NCBI GenBank assembly: GCA_945910005.1
Contig: OX246744.1
Span: forward strand, 1,422,492-1,486,491
Origin: Isoperla grammatica
Lineage: Eukaryota; Arthropoda; Insecta; Plecoptera; Perlodidae
Direction: 5' to 3'
DNA length: 64,000 nucleotides
Under the pieces are notes generated by a model. That model saw only the letters and a list, made by a program, of their open reading frames with translations. It had not been told where the DNA came from and made no database searches. This document shows positions 22,606-35,369 of this stretch, piece by piece. A program made the translations under genes and the position numbers. Position 1 is the stretch's first letter. The number at the start of each line of letters is the position of its first letter.

Positions 22606-25600
22606 ATAGTGTTTGAAACAAATTAATATCGACAGCAAGACTAGATTCAGTGTTTAGTGGTGCCTGAATGAATATTTGAAAACAGGCCTATGTGAAAGTT
22701 GAAACATAATACACGTCAAGAATTGTGAAACAAATGGACTGACAATATTCTTCTGATCCACACGAATCAAATTTACAGAATTGTGTACTTTTGATTTCCA
22801 TGCATATTTGTACTGTACTTTCTTTACTAGCCTTGTCACACCCTCTGCGGGGCTTTACCTTGCTGCTTAGGAGGTTTCTCTTCAAGATTTCCCCTGGACA
22901 AGCCCCGGAATGAAAATGGTAAACAAACGTGGCCTACATTTTTGTGTTTTGAAAGATCAATGTGTACTTCCCTTTAAAAGTAGCCTGCTTATTAATTTAA
23001 CGGGAGCTGTCAGAGATGTGGTCTGCGCAGTAGTAAAAAAAACTGTTTATATTTTTTAAAGCAAATTCATTTGACTTAATTTGGCAATTTCTCACTAACC
23101 ATGTTTTTATTCTTTGCTTCTTAATATTATACATTAATTACAAACATTAAGCATTGAGTTAAATACTAATGTTGATCATATCATTAGTTCATGGTGGTTT
23201 TTATAAATTTAAATTAAAACTGAAATAATCGTCTGTCTGATAACGTAGTCACCATTTCTTAGGTCGATCACTTCTATTCTGTCGTTGTGCGTCCCTTGTT
23301 TACACACGCTTACACCGTGCGTCACGTTTCAGGAGCGCCGCGAGACTGTCGGCAAGTTCGGGGCGTCGACTTTGCTGACGTTGGACGGCGCGGACGGAGG
23401 AAATGTCTTGTGTGAGCCGGTTGTGAATTATCCGCTGTTGCAAAGACCTGTGGTCGTTCCGTTATCGCATGCTTGATAACTGAGTCGACTGAGGCAACTT
23501 TGAACTCTGTGAAATGTCCAACACTGATGACGGACGGGTTCATAAGAATGTGTTGGCTAGTTTCCAACGTGTAGGTCTTACAAGGCGAGAATATTAATTG
23601 AGGGTGATAAGTTACACTTACAAATAAATGAGAACTACTACTTACTAGTTGAAAAGTCATTAATTTTTATTTTTGATGGATAAATTAACATAATATGAGA
23701 CCTACTGTTGTGTTATTTAACTCAACTTTGTACAAGTTTCCCATATTTGAGGAGTGGATGTTAGTTTGAAACGAGCTCCAAAGTTAAGCCCGACACCTGT
23801 TGTAAGTCAGCAATGGACAATTTCAGAGTTCAAAGTTATGACAAAGTAATGTCATACTACTTGCAGTGTACACTAGCATTACTCCACAGTTCACGAGAGA
23901 AAGTAATGACACTTTTATTTGGTGTGCCCGCCCACAATTGGCGTTATTCGTATGGTCGAGTGTGTAATCTAGAAAACTAGTAGAGACAGTGAACTCTTTT
24001 CCCTTCCAATCCATGACAATCTAATTAATATTATTAAAAACCTAGTGATGTACTTTGATTAATTAAGTGGACTTTTTTCAACTCAATTCAGTTCTAGAGT
24101 ACGGTAACTTGGGCGATTAGATTATCTTAAATTCAGTTCCAACTGTGTCGTGTAGATATTAAGCTAAATAGTAGCAAATATTTTCTCGAATAATATAATC
24201 ATGATCTGGTTAAAACTGTTTTCGACTCTATTTAATGCAGGGGTTCTGTTTTCGTGTTGGGGATTACGGGCACACGTGGGGTGGCCCATCGTGTACATCG
24301 AGTCTAATTCATACTGACAGACTGACATGCTTGGATCTGCCCAGGCAGCGAGCCCTACTATGTCAATGTTTACTACTGTGAACTTTCACGTGAAAGGTCA
24401 TTGGACGCAGTTTTAATTAAAATTACGTTTTCTGTTTCCATTTCTTTAAAATAGTTTTAAACACCACTTATCGTTTCATACATCGGAGCAATGTCTGTAT
24501 CTGCTTAAGGATAGTGATTGGATGGTTCATCATTTAGTTCAGTTAGAAACTATAGTTCAAATTTATTATGATTATTAAAGTTATTATCAAGGGAACTGAA
24601 AGTTACATACTTCCAATTGCTGTTATGGTTGTTTTATAGTTTATTTCAACTAGTTACCTTAGTTCGATTTTTGTAATTACTGTAGCCTTGTTTATTAATC
24701 TGGAATTACATTTAATCATTCATCAGTATTTTAGTAGGCCTATTGCCTGTGAGAGTAGACCATCTCACAAAGTATTCGGCACTAAATGTTGCAGATATGA
24801 TCTCTAGCGGCAAAATCGTGAAGTAATAGCTAGAGGGTAACAAAGCCGCTGGATGTCATTTGTCAGTGTCATTTGTCAGTGTTTATATGAGAATGGCAAC
24901 GATTCCAAAGAAACATAAGCGATATTGTTGCGTCAGTGAATATACAGCTTTGCTGGATATTTGCTGGTTACGTTTTGTATCCAAGATGCCTTTGATATTA
25001 TGGGGATTTTGGATCAGGGGACACACCAAGTATCCGAAGGTCCGAAGTTCATGTTCTGATCATAATGTTAATTAACCACATGCAATTAAAAGGCCACCGA
25101 TTAACACTGCCTCTCTTTCATTGAGGTTCCTTTGGGCTCTATTTGCTTTCAAATATATGTATATTTCAGAATAAAGTTAAAAACTTACTTTGCACAATAA
25201 CATGTTTAGGCGGATCCATGATCTCCTGTCAGTCAGATGTCAGTTTGTTACCCTCTAACTGTCAGCCATGTTGTGCAGCAGTGGTGCTATCTCTTGACAC
25301 ATTTAGTGTCGAATTAAAAGATTGCTTAAAAAAAAAAAAGTTTTTCAGGTGAGAGATGATTGGTAACCATTCAAAATTCAAATACATTTAATTAATGTTG
25401 AGGCTCCTGTCTTCTCCCATCCCTACTTTACAGATCTTGTCTCACGCAGCTGTGGAGTGTTGCCTAGTGTTAACTGTGTAGTAGTTGGTGGTGGGTATGC
25501 CAGTAGTACAACATAGATACACATTCTAAAGCTGCCGTTGGTGGAGAACAATACTATACGTACCAGTAAAACAGTATGGAAACAGGACCAGTGCATCCAG

Positions 25601-27178
25601 TACTTGTATGTTGGCTTACAGGTACCAAATGGTTATATATATAATGGAAATGTCAATTTTGTTTTGTTTGAAAAAGAAAAACTGAACCAGTATTGTAAAT
25701 TAAAATAAAGTAAATATCTGAGAAAGTGTGGGAGGTGGAAATGGGAAGCCGCAGCTGTGAGCCGCTACTCTTGGTAATCAGAAGCTGCCGTGAAATGAGT
25801 GTTTAGTGGGGTAAAGATAATATCATACATATACTGAACTGTCTGGGGGAAGTCAGTTGTTGTCGTAACTTTTAATATAGATCTATTTATTGTAATCGTA
25901 AATGCATATTGCTCCATTGCATAGCTAAACTATTCAATTGGCTATGCTAAAGAAAAATGCCTACTAAGTCAATGTTCATTAAGGGGCATCTCTTAACACT
26001 TTCATTCAGTCTTGTTTTAACATGGGCAACTTAAAATGATTGCTGCATTTTTGCTCAGTTTTATTACTGATTATTTGAATACGATAAAACATTAAAAAGT
26101 AACAACACATTGGTTCATTAAATAAACGTATAAGTGTACTTTGGTCGCATATTTTCGTATTGTTTTACAGGGTGAGTCAACTTCCTACATAGTTTCTAGT
26201 TCTTGGATGGGTTACAAACACTACTACATAATATAATTGTTCTTATGGAACATTTACAGTATTTATTAAATTAAAGTTGTTGAAAAAAGTGTTTTGTGGA
26301 AAGATGATATAAATGAAACAATGTTGACACATCACTCTCAGGCATGTAGAGATCACTGTCAACATGTCCCATATATGAGAGTACAAGAAGACGTGTTCAA
26401 TGCTCTCTGCATTAAGATATCCATCCATGAACTTGTTACTACCACACACACACAACACCACATTGCACTACAACTATCGCGTCAACTATTTACGTAAACA
26501 GCATCGTTCATGCGTAGTACTGCACCTCTCAGCGCAGAAGCAAAGTGCATTAATTAGTAATTACATAGTTTTTTGTGGATCTAGTTGTTGGTCTTTAAAA
26601 GCGCGAACATGTAAAATATTGTGTGTCTGACGACTACCGACACGTCATAATAGTTCTATTTCAATACGTTTCGATTTTATTAAACAAAACTCAAAAGATT
26701 TATTCATATTTCTCGCCTGATTTTATATATCTAGTACTAACTAATAACTATTATACTGAATAATATAAAATGAAGGGTAACTCATTTGTGTGAAAAATGA
26801 AACACAATTTGATTCCAAAACTGAAACCTCTTGATGCTGTTCACGTAAATATTTCATGCGATAACAACCTAAGAGTTGCGGCTCTGCAATCACGGCCAAA
26901 TGCAAGTCGTGAAGTGGGATTGCATAAATGTGCATCAATAAAACTGATGTCTTGTACCTTTCACAGACTAGTTTTCTCACATTCTACTTTGCACCTGGCC
27001 GTGGTTGTACCCGTGGTTTTGTGGCGGCTTGCATGATTGATTGTGTATCTAGTACTACTGGCATACTTAGAACTTACAATAGACCTGTTCAGTTTGGCTA
27101 TACACCAATTACTCTAAGTTTCTATCTCATGAGGAAGCGAGCGTAGGAAATATGCTTACGTTATGTATAATGTAGACC
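22606..27178. other. Mostly non-coding stretch with one isolated exon candidate
   Basis: AT-rich DNA without recognisable genes except the GC-rich block at 23,333-23,411. Weak inverted matches occur around the GAGGGTAACAAA words at 24,833-24,848 and 25,240-25,257 and could bound a decayed element of about 430 bases. I see nothing else I can support. Confidence 0.4.
23333..23411 (+). CDS. Isolated candidate coding exon, product unknown
   Basis: The acceptor ACGTTTCAG precedes 79 GC-rich bases reading ERRETVGKFGASTLL followed by LDGADGG, and the donor GTGAGC follows. The composition resembles the coding exons of the minus-strand gene and contrasts with its AT-rich surroundings. I recognise no domain and find no partner exon on this strand, so it may be chance. 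Confidence 0.3.
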
Positions 27179-27912
27179 CAGGTATTTGTGGTTATAAAAA
27201 ATCAAATGGTTGTGAAACAAGATTTTTCTTACATAATTATTTCTAATAGTAAGAATGTCATCCTAAATTTTTCAAATCTGTATTTAACCAGAATTTTTAA
27301 TGTACCCACTTTATGGTAATACTTTTTACTTTTTAGCAAACCTAATTGGGTAAATTTATGATTTAGTTTTTCGTTTTAAAAATCAAACTCAAACATGACA
27401 ATTTTCCACTTGGAAAACTCTCTTCAATTGAAATTGTACAATGAACCCTAACCCCCAATTTGAATTACAAAGTTTCGACTTGAACGAACATTTACACTTA
27501 GCCCTTGTCTAGTTTGAATTTACAAAAATTTGAGTTGACAAATAATTAATGGGACTTATGTTGCCCAATACTAAGCTCTTGACCAGTAATATTTTTCAAA
27601 TTCTCATCTTCTACCATAATGTGACAAACAAATTGCTTGTGACCAGCAAGGCAGCTGACAGGCATTTGGCCAGACTAGACAGTTCAATAGTAATACAATG
27701 TAATAGTCTAATAGGCTCTAGCTAGAGATATGGCTGATCAATGCAATGCATTTAATTTAATCGTTACTTTATAGTCAAAGTGCTCTCCACAAGACCGGAG
27801 CCTAAAGTTTGCAAAAAAACAACAAACTTGAAATGTTGAACAATTTACACAGTCAAAGTGAGCTTTTAGGCAAGTCAAAAATAATAACTCTTTTATTAAC
27901 CACAAATACCTG
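27179..27912. mobile_element. Candidate TIR element, 16-bp perfect ends
   Basis: CAGGTATTTGTGGTTA at the left is exactly complemented by TAACCACAAATACCTG at the right, 734 bases overall. The interior is AT-rich and non-coding. The CAG start is hAT-like, but no 8-bp target duplication was seen. Confidence 0.5.
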
Positions 27913-28016
27913 ACTGCAGATACAGATGCGTGTAATGAATAATAGTAATAGTTGATAGATCGAGGGAAGGTAGCTCTGGAAAACTATTATATCGTAAAGT
28001 GTACTCGGCAAACGTA

Positions 28017-28555
28017 AATAGGGAATGCTCTTTTATTCTAAATTGGCTATGTAAAAAACAAAAAACTAAACATATTAGCAAATAGCAACAAAGTTTTTGT
28101 GTGTATAAATAATTTGTTACTTGCTGCAATCTTTTGCTATTTTAGTAATTTCACTGATTTTTTAATAAATTATTTCCTGAATTAATATCTTAATTATTAA
28201 TTTTTATTTATTTTATAGTTTTTATTTTAATTATTAGCCTATACATACTAAAGTAACTAAACCATTGAAAGTATGGCATTTTTTTTGGCATTTTTAATTA
28301 AAGCTGAGAAGTAGCCATTGTCCGGATTATGTAGTAACATATTTGGTAACATGAAAATGTAGATTCATTACTCTTGATATGATAGGTCAAAACACTTTGA
28401 TGTCACGCCTTGTTTTTCTGCCATAATGAAGCGTGAAAGTGTTGATTACTTCTTTCTACTTGAAAACTTGTTTAATAATTTTAAATCAAAATACCTTCTC
28501 CTTGGAGTATACTCTTTAATTCAGTATAAAAATAAAAAAATGAGCATTCCCTATT
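28017..28555. mobile_element. Candidate TIR element, 14-bp perfect ends
   Basis: AATAGGGAATGCTC at the left end is matched by GAGCATTCCCTATT at the right end, followed inward by T-rich/A-rich partners. It is 539 bases of AT-rich DNA without coding potential. Confidence 0.5.
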
Positions 28556-28605
28556 GTTGAAATCGAGAATAGTTTTTTGGGCGATCCAGACATTGTGAGT
28601 TAGAA

Positions 28606-28822
28606 TAGACCATTTCCAAAATTGATCGAGGACCCACAAAGACTGAGTAGTTAATCACGGTCCTCTTAATCTTCAATGACAACAAGGCACAACCGTAAAA
28701 AATGAACCTTGCTATAACATTTGAAAACTAGTTTTTATTGTTGTGTATGGTTGTCATTGAAGATTTAGACGAACGTGATTAACTCAGTCTAAGGATTCTG
28801 GATCAATTTTGAAAATGGTCTA
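28606..28822. mobile_element. 217-bp foldback MITE with TA ends
   Basis: TAGACCATTTCCAAAATTGA pairs with TCAATTTTGAAAATGGTCTA. The inner arms share TGATTAACTCAGTCT/AGACTGAGTAGTTAATCA and GTTGTCATTGAAGATT/AATCTTCAATGACAAC. The terminal TA pairs may be a TA target duplication. Confidence 0.7.
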
Positions 28823-29599
28823 TTGTATTCTCTGGGCACCTTTCCTCGCGGGCTAGGACTCGGTGTTTGCACAACCTTTCTCACAGGGGTTGGAGTGAGC
28901 TATTGATCCATAAAAAATCACTAGGTCGTTACTCATTATTTAGTTTACTAAGATCCTCTTTTTAAATATACTATATTAAAATGAATTGGTGTTGCCAAAA
29001 TGAACAGATCTGTTGTTTGTTGTACCCTACAATTTTGAGCATAAATACATTTGGAAGCACATAATAGTTTGCCGCGAAAGATAAAACGCTTTTTAACCAA
29101 ATATGCAACCCTCGAAAATTCACTTCGTTTTGACATTGGTGCGAGATAGTCATCGAAACAGATAATAAAGAAGCGAGGGAAATGTTTTTTGACCCAGAGT
29201 TTTGCTTATTGATTACAAACTGAAAGGAAACTTGTGCAGGGCGTAGATGTCATCCACAATTGGCATGCCGGCATGCTTCTATTGTCGCCATAAGCGGGAA
29301 GGATAAAATTATAAAAAAACTAAATTCAGATTCAGATTCGATTAATTCATTCAAATTTCTTTTTCAATTGAACTAGTGGCGCAGTGTCAGCAGAGGGTAT
29401 TGAGACCGTGTTAATTCTCTATTAGAATCTGGAATCCTTCTGTTTTGATTACTAATGTTCAGTCGTCATAAACAAAACTTGTTCGAGTATTGTTTTAACC
29501 ATCTGGGCTAAATAGAAATTCAAATAGGGCACTACTTCTAAAAGCTGAGTATGTAATGAAATCTTGTATTCTTCACCAGTTTAGGATGCAAAACTCGTG

Positions 29600-29900
29600 T
29601 CGTTTCAGTTGCGAACAGGAAATTTGTCCCCAAGCATTGCTTCAAACTAGATCGTATAGTTGACCTCTGCCATTACTCGCGAGAACCAAATTTGTGATTT
29701 TCGAGAGTTGCCTATTTGATAACATTCAATTCACTTTCAATTCACTTTGCTAAATTAGGAAAATTGCGAACAGGAAAATTGCGTTCAAACTAGATCGTAT
29801 AGTTGACGTCTGCCATTACTCGCGAGCACCAAATTTGTGATTTTCGAGAGTTGCCTATTCTTGCATTCAATTAAGTCAATTCACTTTGCTAAATAAGGTC
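29600..29900. repeat. Tandem duplication, unit about 150 bp
   Basis: GCGAACAGGAAA, then CAAACTAGATCGTATAGTTG, then CCATTACTCGCGAG, then TGTGATTTTCGAGAGTTGCC, then a CAATTCACTTTGCTAAAT tail occur twice in order. It is non-coding. A related direct pair, AAGTCCATAAACTAGTTCACG, follows at 30,014 and 30,082. Confidence 0.75.
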
Positions 29901-30513
29901 GGAACTTCTAGATGAATTGTTTGGAATCTTTGTGTTTGGGACTGTGCTCTTTCCTGCCAACACTATTCATTATTGTTTATAATATGAATAGAAACATTTA
30001 ATAAATAAATATTAAGTCCATAAACTAGTTCACGTTCATAAATTAGGTCGCAACCTCTATATGACCTTCAAAAAATATACTAAGTCCATAAACTAGTTCA
30101 CGATGAGTTCGTTGTCAGATCTGTGCTTCCAATTATTCATGCTCATTATTGTATGTGTACGTAGTGTGGTTCTGGTATCTTTGCATGCAACCGATCCTCT
30201 CGCTCAGACAGGACTGATGATGGAATTGATTTGGAAAATGTTTCACGTTCCGTCGTCAGTCCTGTCTTTGCGTTGGGGGTGAACACTCTGTGAAGCTGAA
30301 AAGTTTCGATGCTAAACCTGGTCGCTTGAAAAATGCAAAAAGACTTAGGGTATATAAAAGCACATTTTTTGGCTAATTTTTCATGTTTTTTTGCTTGTTT
30401 TTCTTGTATTTTTCCTAGATATTTCTTAAATTTTATGAAAATTTTAATAATTTTCATAAAATTTATAGAAATATTTAATATTTCTATTGTAATGTTATTG
30501 GAAATAAACAAGG

Positions 30514-30655
30514 ATGGAAAAAAAGACTATCAGTTTAATTACCCACGAAGGGTTAAACCTATTATTGTTGGTTGATTGGTCTATTGGGAAAGGAAGTATC
30601 CAGGATTTGGCCTTGGAAAAAAAGACTATCAGTTTAATTACCCACGAAGGGTTAA
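30514..30655. repeat. 41-bp direct repeats 102 bp apart
   Basis: GGAAAAAAAGACTATCAG and the following TTTAATTACCCACGAAGGG occur at about 30,514-30,555 and 30,616-30,656, virtually identical. They could be a local duplication. Nothing coding lies between. Confidence 0.7.
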
Positions 30656-30816
30656 GCATGGGAAAGAAAAGGATTAAATAACAAGTAAACACAACAGCAT
30701 AAGTTCAACAACATGTATTGAGCGAGCTTGGTTGTACAAAAGTAGGCTATGTCCAATGGCCTTGAAAAAACAAATGGTTAGGGATTAGCATGTAGAATGC
30801 TTACAAGCTCATTGCT

Positions 30817-30969
30817 TCAGAGGTGCGCATGGCATGTAGTCGAGAGAAGAGCCGAAGATGTTGGAAGTGTGGCCAGCAGATCCTTGTCGAGATGGTCGAG
30901 AGAAGCGTCGGATGGCAGCAGTGAAGTGGTGCATTGTTGAGCGACACGGACATAATTATGTCCAACAAC
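30817..30969 (-). CDS. Tentative terminal coding exon of the minus-strand gene
   Basis: The acceptor TTCTCTGTTTCAG is followed by a frame opening VVGHNYVRVAQQCTTSLL and containing SLDHLDKDLLATLPTSS. It ends CHAHL and a TGA at 30,817-30,819. Phase 0 entry matches the phase 0 exit of the exon at 35,224-35,369. It resembles no domain I know. No AATAAA signal was recognised just downstream, so its status as the last exon is inferred only from the stop and the phase chain. Confidence 0.35.
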   Translation of the reverse strand, partial: VVGHNYVRVAQQCTTSLLPSDASLDHLDKDLLATLPTSSALLSTTCHAHL

Positions 30970-31024
30970 CTGAAACAGAGAACATTGTAAGAAAGACGTA
31001 TTGCATGTTGACAAGACTGCTTGT

Positions 31025-31176
31025 TTAGGCCCGATATTATGACGGCCCGCTAAATATTCAGTCCGCGACTGACATTTTCTCCGTGGCAACCACACTTCAG
31101 AAGCGCGATTGCCACGGAGAAAGCAGTTTACATCACGTACTAAATATTTAGCTGGCCGTCATAGTACCGGGTCTTA
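31025..31176. mobile_element. 150-bp foldback MITE
   Basis: TATTATGACGGCC then GCTAAATATT pairs with AATATTTAGC then GGCCGTCATAGTA. Inner arms TTTCTCCGTGGCAA and TTGCCACGGAGAAA pair perfectly. The word TTGCCACGGAGAAAA also occurs alone near 50,555, suggesting a family relic there. Confidence 0.65.
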
Positions 31177-31554
31177 GCCAGCCTGATGGAGAGAGTTACA
31201 GGTTATGCAGCATTGTGGACGTGGTGTTATATCGATGACATAAGCACGACTGGGATTCGAACCCAGATGCATCATAATTAGAGTTACGTACAAATAGCAT
31301 TGTATAGATGTTACAAAGAGCAATTTTTCAACTGAAACTAAGATTTTTCCGTTATTTTTTCGTATGTAAGATTTAGTACTTATACTTAGATTACGGTAAA
31401 TGCAAATTAGTTAATTTTAATAGTAGGTCATAATTTAAAAATTAAAATGTGAACTTAATTTCAAGATTTTATTTGTTACCAAAACACAGATTGTACAAAA
31501 TTCTATGAAATGGCTATTGAAAATGCTATTTAGACATATCTCTAACCATGATGG

Positions 31555-31845
31555 ATGTTATATAATGTGAGGAAAGGATCCAACAGCTTACCTTCGTGTA
31601 AGATGACGATTTGCGAGTTTGAAGTACACATAAAACATAATACAAATATAACGAGACGTTTCGACCGAGGTCTTGTTCACTCGAGAGAAGAATCAAGAGA
31701 AGAAGAAGCCATTCTTCTCTCGAGTGAACAAGACCTCGGTCGAAACGTCTCGTTATATTTGTATTATGTTTTATGTGTACTTCAAACTCGCAAATCGTCA
31801 TCTTACACGAAGGTAAGCTGTTGGATCCTTTCCTCACATTATATA
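31555..31845. repeat. Perfect 139-bp-arm palindrome, Penelope-end-like
   Basis: The sequence from 31,555 reads outward identically on both strands about a short purine-rich centre near 31,690-31,712, so the open frames on the two strands encode the same first 46 residues. The arms contain CGAGACGTTTCGACCGAGGT and a GTTCACTCGAGAGAAGAA segment. Words of the type gaagaag...ggtcgaaacgtc are usual near the ends of Penelope-like retroelements, which often insert as inverted partial copies. That assignment is inference; the palindrome is directly visible. Confidence 0.7.
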
Positions 31846-33014
31846 CCATTCCAGCCGATTGTCACCTACTTTCATAACCCATAATGGATGTTTGAACACA
31901 AGGTTTTGATCTTAATTTTCATTTTGTTTCAACAACTGGGCTTGAGCATGAACTGAAGGATTGGCTCTGGGATAACTTAAAAATCAGAATTATTTGAATT
32001 AATATATGTATATATATGTGTATTTATTGTCTAGATCCATTCAGTTACAAGAATAGATTTCTGCGTGGGACATAATACATACAATTCATTATGTGCTTCG
32101 TTGTCACGACAGCTCCAATGTCACCATTTACGTGTGTGTACCAGTATAGATCAAAGCCGACTTCCTAAGTTACCCTATCCCAAACCGGTAATCAAACCCT
32201 GGACCTTCTACGATCAAAACAGGAATAAACACTATAGACCCGCGAGCAATACAATTCTAATTAATTTCGTTAAAAATGATAAATGAACAAAACTTATTTG
32301 GCAACAAACTTTTTATTGAAAATTGAATATAATTAGTGGATTATTGGTGAATCCTGTTAGTAATTGTTGTGGATGTCAAAAGATATCGAAAGTTCGAATA
32401 TAAGATCATTCGCATTGCACAGCATAGGTATGAAAGTACATTGTAGAGGTAGCAAGATGAACATAGCCAGTTATATTTAATATAATTTTTTTGTATTTAT
32501 TTAAGCAACAATTTGAGCTACATAGAAGAACCTGCATTATTCGAGTTTTCCGAGTTTGTCCAGAGTAAATTGCAGATTTTGTGTTCTTTTCATGTTAATA
32601 AAAGACAATTTTAATGTGCATGTGACCAAAATGAAAAGTTACGAGACGTTAATGCACTGGCTCAATATTTGTATGTACAAGATACTTTATTGGGCTGATA
32701 ATTATTATCAACAATCGATTCCTTTTACTTTTGACATCCATAGTAATCACTAATTACCCTATTATCAATTTTGAACTAACAAAACCTTACAAACGTGTTT
32801 AAGAACTATTTACACTCCGATCCTACGTTTTAGTCTTATTATGAATTATTTGGTTCCTATGAAATATAAGCCGTCACTACAGCCATTGTAAAAAATCCCT
32901 CGCTGAATTGATGTTATTAATTTTATTTTAATCTACTTTAAATTTTAATCTGTCCATATGAAAGAAAGGGCTTATGGCCGTAAGCTTTGCCAAGTGGAAA
33001 AATACAGACTATAA

Positions 33015-33180
33015 TTTAATATTTTTATTTATTTATTTATTATTACAATACTGGTGTACACAGAAATGGTGACTTTTTAGCAGTCACAGCAATGAAGCAC
33101 ATAATAAATGGATTACATGATTTACCGGGAATCGAACCCAGAACCTTCTGCATAAACCGACTAGACCAACGAGCCATACA
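33015..33180 (-). mobile_element. tRNA-derived SINE
   Basis: On the minus strand a tRNA-like head reads GGCTCGTTGGTCTAGTCGG (A box) and GGTTCTGGGTTCGATTCC (B box with GGTTCGATTCC). It is followed by about 100 bases of unrelated body and a tail of TAAATAAATAAA-type repeats. This is the usual layout of a tRNA SINE; the head is not a functional tRNA because it lacks a proper acceptor stem and anticodon arm. Further fragments with B-box words lie near 11,710, 19,330, 31,255, 32,190, 35,760, 41,035 and 48,555. Confidence 0.65.
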
Positions 33181-34519
33181 CATATAAATATTAATTCATT
33201 CATAGAGGTCCGTGAAAATGGTTTTATTTTGCAGTTAATTCGTTTTTGAATCAACATTCGGGATAATTCAGTAGAAGCTGTATTTGAACAGTTTTTCAAT
33301 CGCGACTAAGGGTGGCTTGAGACACTAGGAAATATATATTATCACACGTTTACACAGGCCAAATTAATAAAAATATGACCTTTGTAATAAAAGATGTCAG
33401 TTTTTTCTTATTTTTTATCATTAAGAATTTCATTGTTTTTCGCAGTGTATAATACATATTATTGCTACAGTACAACCTTGTTATTATGTCGCTCAATAAA
33501 ACACGCTCGCACTATCACATTATTTTGATACGGTCTTGGCGAATCCTCATAAGGCGCAATGTTATTTTCCTCTAGATAATATGTCCCCTGATGGAACCTC
33601 TAGTGCAATTGTAAGTGCCCATACTCCCTACAGGTAAAATGATTCACACTATACTGTCGTTTCAGATGAACTTCGGTTTAACCCAACTTAGTCCAGTTAC
33701 TCTTTCCAGCATGGATTTGAAATATTCAGTGCCCATAAAAATGTGTAACTAAGTAATGTTTTGTGATTTTTGTAAGTACCGTGGTAATGTTGTTATTTTC
33801 AATATTTTGAAAATTTGTTAAATTTTGAAATGCTTATGAATAAGAAATTTTCAGCATGACATGTGTTGAATACAAATTAGGAAAATTCTCATTTTTACCC
33901 CTTTTGGTTAGTACATTTTGTTTCTAAATTTTATCTCAAATGAAACTTAAGTTATTAAAAAAGCAAATTTCCGGGACATTTCAATAAACGGCCCGATTGT
34001 GCCTTACTTTACACTTTACTATTCTATTTAAATATTCTCAAAAAATTTATCTTTAACACTTTAGGAAAAAATCTTGGTATCTGTGAGACCTTCGTACTAT
34101 CGATGAAAAGGTGGTTATCGTTGGTAGCCACCACGCATTTGTGTATACAATCTCAGATAGATGGTGGTCTGGTAGTCAACATTAGTGACCACTGTGCCGG
34201 AAAGAGTTAAATGGAATCGTTACCCCCCCCCCCCCTCCAGTGGATTGAGAGTGTGTTAATAACGATCAGAACGGAAAAAAAGCGTTTTTCCTTTCTAGAC
34301 CTACTACGTAAATGATTACTAGAGATACGTTTCTTTAGCGTTTAAGATTTACATGCTACATCGATGAAGATGAATTTGAAAACGCTACAAATTGCTAATT
34401 TTACAAAAAAGAAACAATATGTTCCCATGTTTATTGAGATTTGGTTAAGAATTACCCCTGCAAGTAGTTACAATTTATCGATTTTAAATATCTGCACATA
34501 ATTTACCGTTAGAAGTGCA

Positions 34520-34840
34520 AGAATTGCCTATAGAGTATGTTTACTTCCAACTACGCTGTTAATCTGTTATTATAGAGCTAGTGTGAAGCGTTGTGCTTGA
34601 TATTGCCCATGTCTACTTCCAACTACGCTGTTAATCTGTTATTTTAGAGCTGGTGTGAAGCGTTGTGCTTGATATTGCCCTATAGAGTATGTTTACTTCC
34701 AACTACGCTGTTAATCTGTTATTTTAGAGCTTGTGTGAAGCGTTGTGCTTGATATTGCCCTATAGAATATGTCTACTTCCAACTACGCTGTTAATCTGTT
34801 ATTTTTTAGCTTGAGTGAAACGTTGCGCTTGATTTGTCGG
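34520..34840. repeat. 72-80 bp tandem repeat, four copies
   Basis: TACTTCCAACTACGCTGTTA then ATCTGTTAT, GTGAAGCGTTG and CTTGAT recur at about 34,541, 34,613, 34,693 and 34,773. The first interval is 72 bases and the others 80. Copies are highly similar except the last. Confidence 0.85.
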
Positions 34841-35062
34841 CAGTCATTATTTCCCTGAGCGAAGTTACATCAAGGTTGTACTGTATTTGAAAAATTGTAT
34901 TATTTAATGCTCATTTTGAGTGGTACCTATATATATTTTGGTATTTCATTCGCAAAATTCACAGACCTCCATAAAAAAAAGTAAAAAAAAAATATAATAA
35001 TATGTTTGTAAAAAAAATCATTGTAGTTTCCTTAAATGTGGGAAGTATTACACAGTGTCAGT

Positions 35063-35171
35063 CTAGAGATACGTTTTTTAGCATATTTTTAGATGCTACA
35101 AAATGCCAAATTTAGAATAATAATTGATGCTAAGTTTAGAGAAAAGGAACGCTAAAAAGACGTATCTCTAG
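35063..35171. mobile_element. 109-bp foldback MITE
   Basis: CTAGAGATACGTTTTTTAGC at the left pairs with GCTAAAAAGACGTATCTCTAG at the right. A related single end, CTAGAGATACGTTTCTTTAGC, lies at about 34,319, suggesting a small family. Confidence 0.65.
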
Positions 35172-35223
35172 AGTGAGTGACCCTAACGTTGTGTGTCGAA
35201 GTAGACTGACCAACACAACTCAC

Positions 35224-35369
35224 CAAGAGTAGCGTGAGACGTGGACGAGCGGCCGTCTGAGATGTGGAGGCCTCGAGGTAAGCTGCTGGTCTTAGAGATG
35301 GCTTCAGTGTTGAGTGGGAAACTGCGTCCGTCTTGAAGGTGATGCAGGGCCGTGAGGCGAGCTGCCAGT
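35224..35369 (-). CDS. Tentative coding exon (phase 1 in, 0 out)
   Basis: The acceptor TTCTTGTTTTCAG and donor GTGAGTTG bound 146 GC-rich bases. In the frame set by the preceding exons the block reads WQLASRPCITFKTDAVSH, then STLKPSLRPAAYLEAS, then ARPRLTLLL. Another frame (LAARLTALHHLQDG...) is also open, so the frame choice rests on phase agreement with the 36,983-37,120 exon upstream and the 30,817-30,969 exon downstream. No domain recognised. Confidence 0.4.

Noticed and set aside
31526..31884. Two mirrored proteins of 107 and 109 codons
   Set aside because: They have the same first 46 residues from opposite strands because the DNA is a perfect palindrome.
33115..33180. Functional tRNA gene
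   Set aside because: A- and B-box words are present, but the arms do not fold into a full tRNA and a SINE body with an A/T-rich tail follows.
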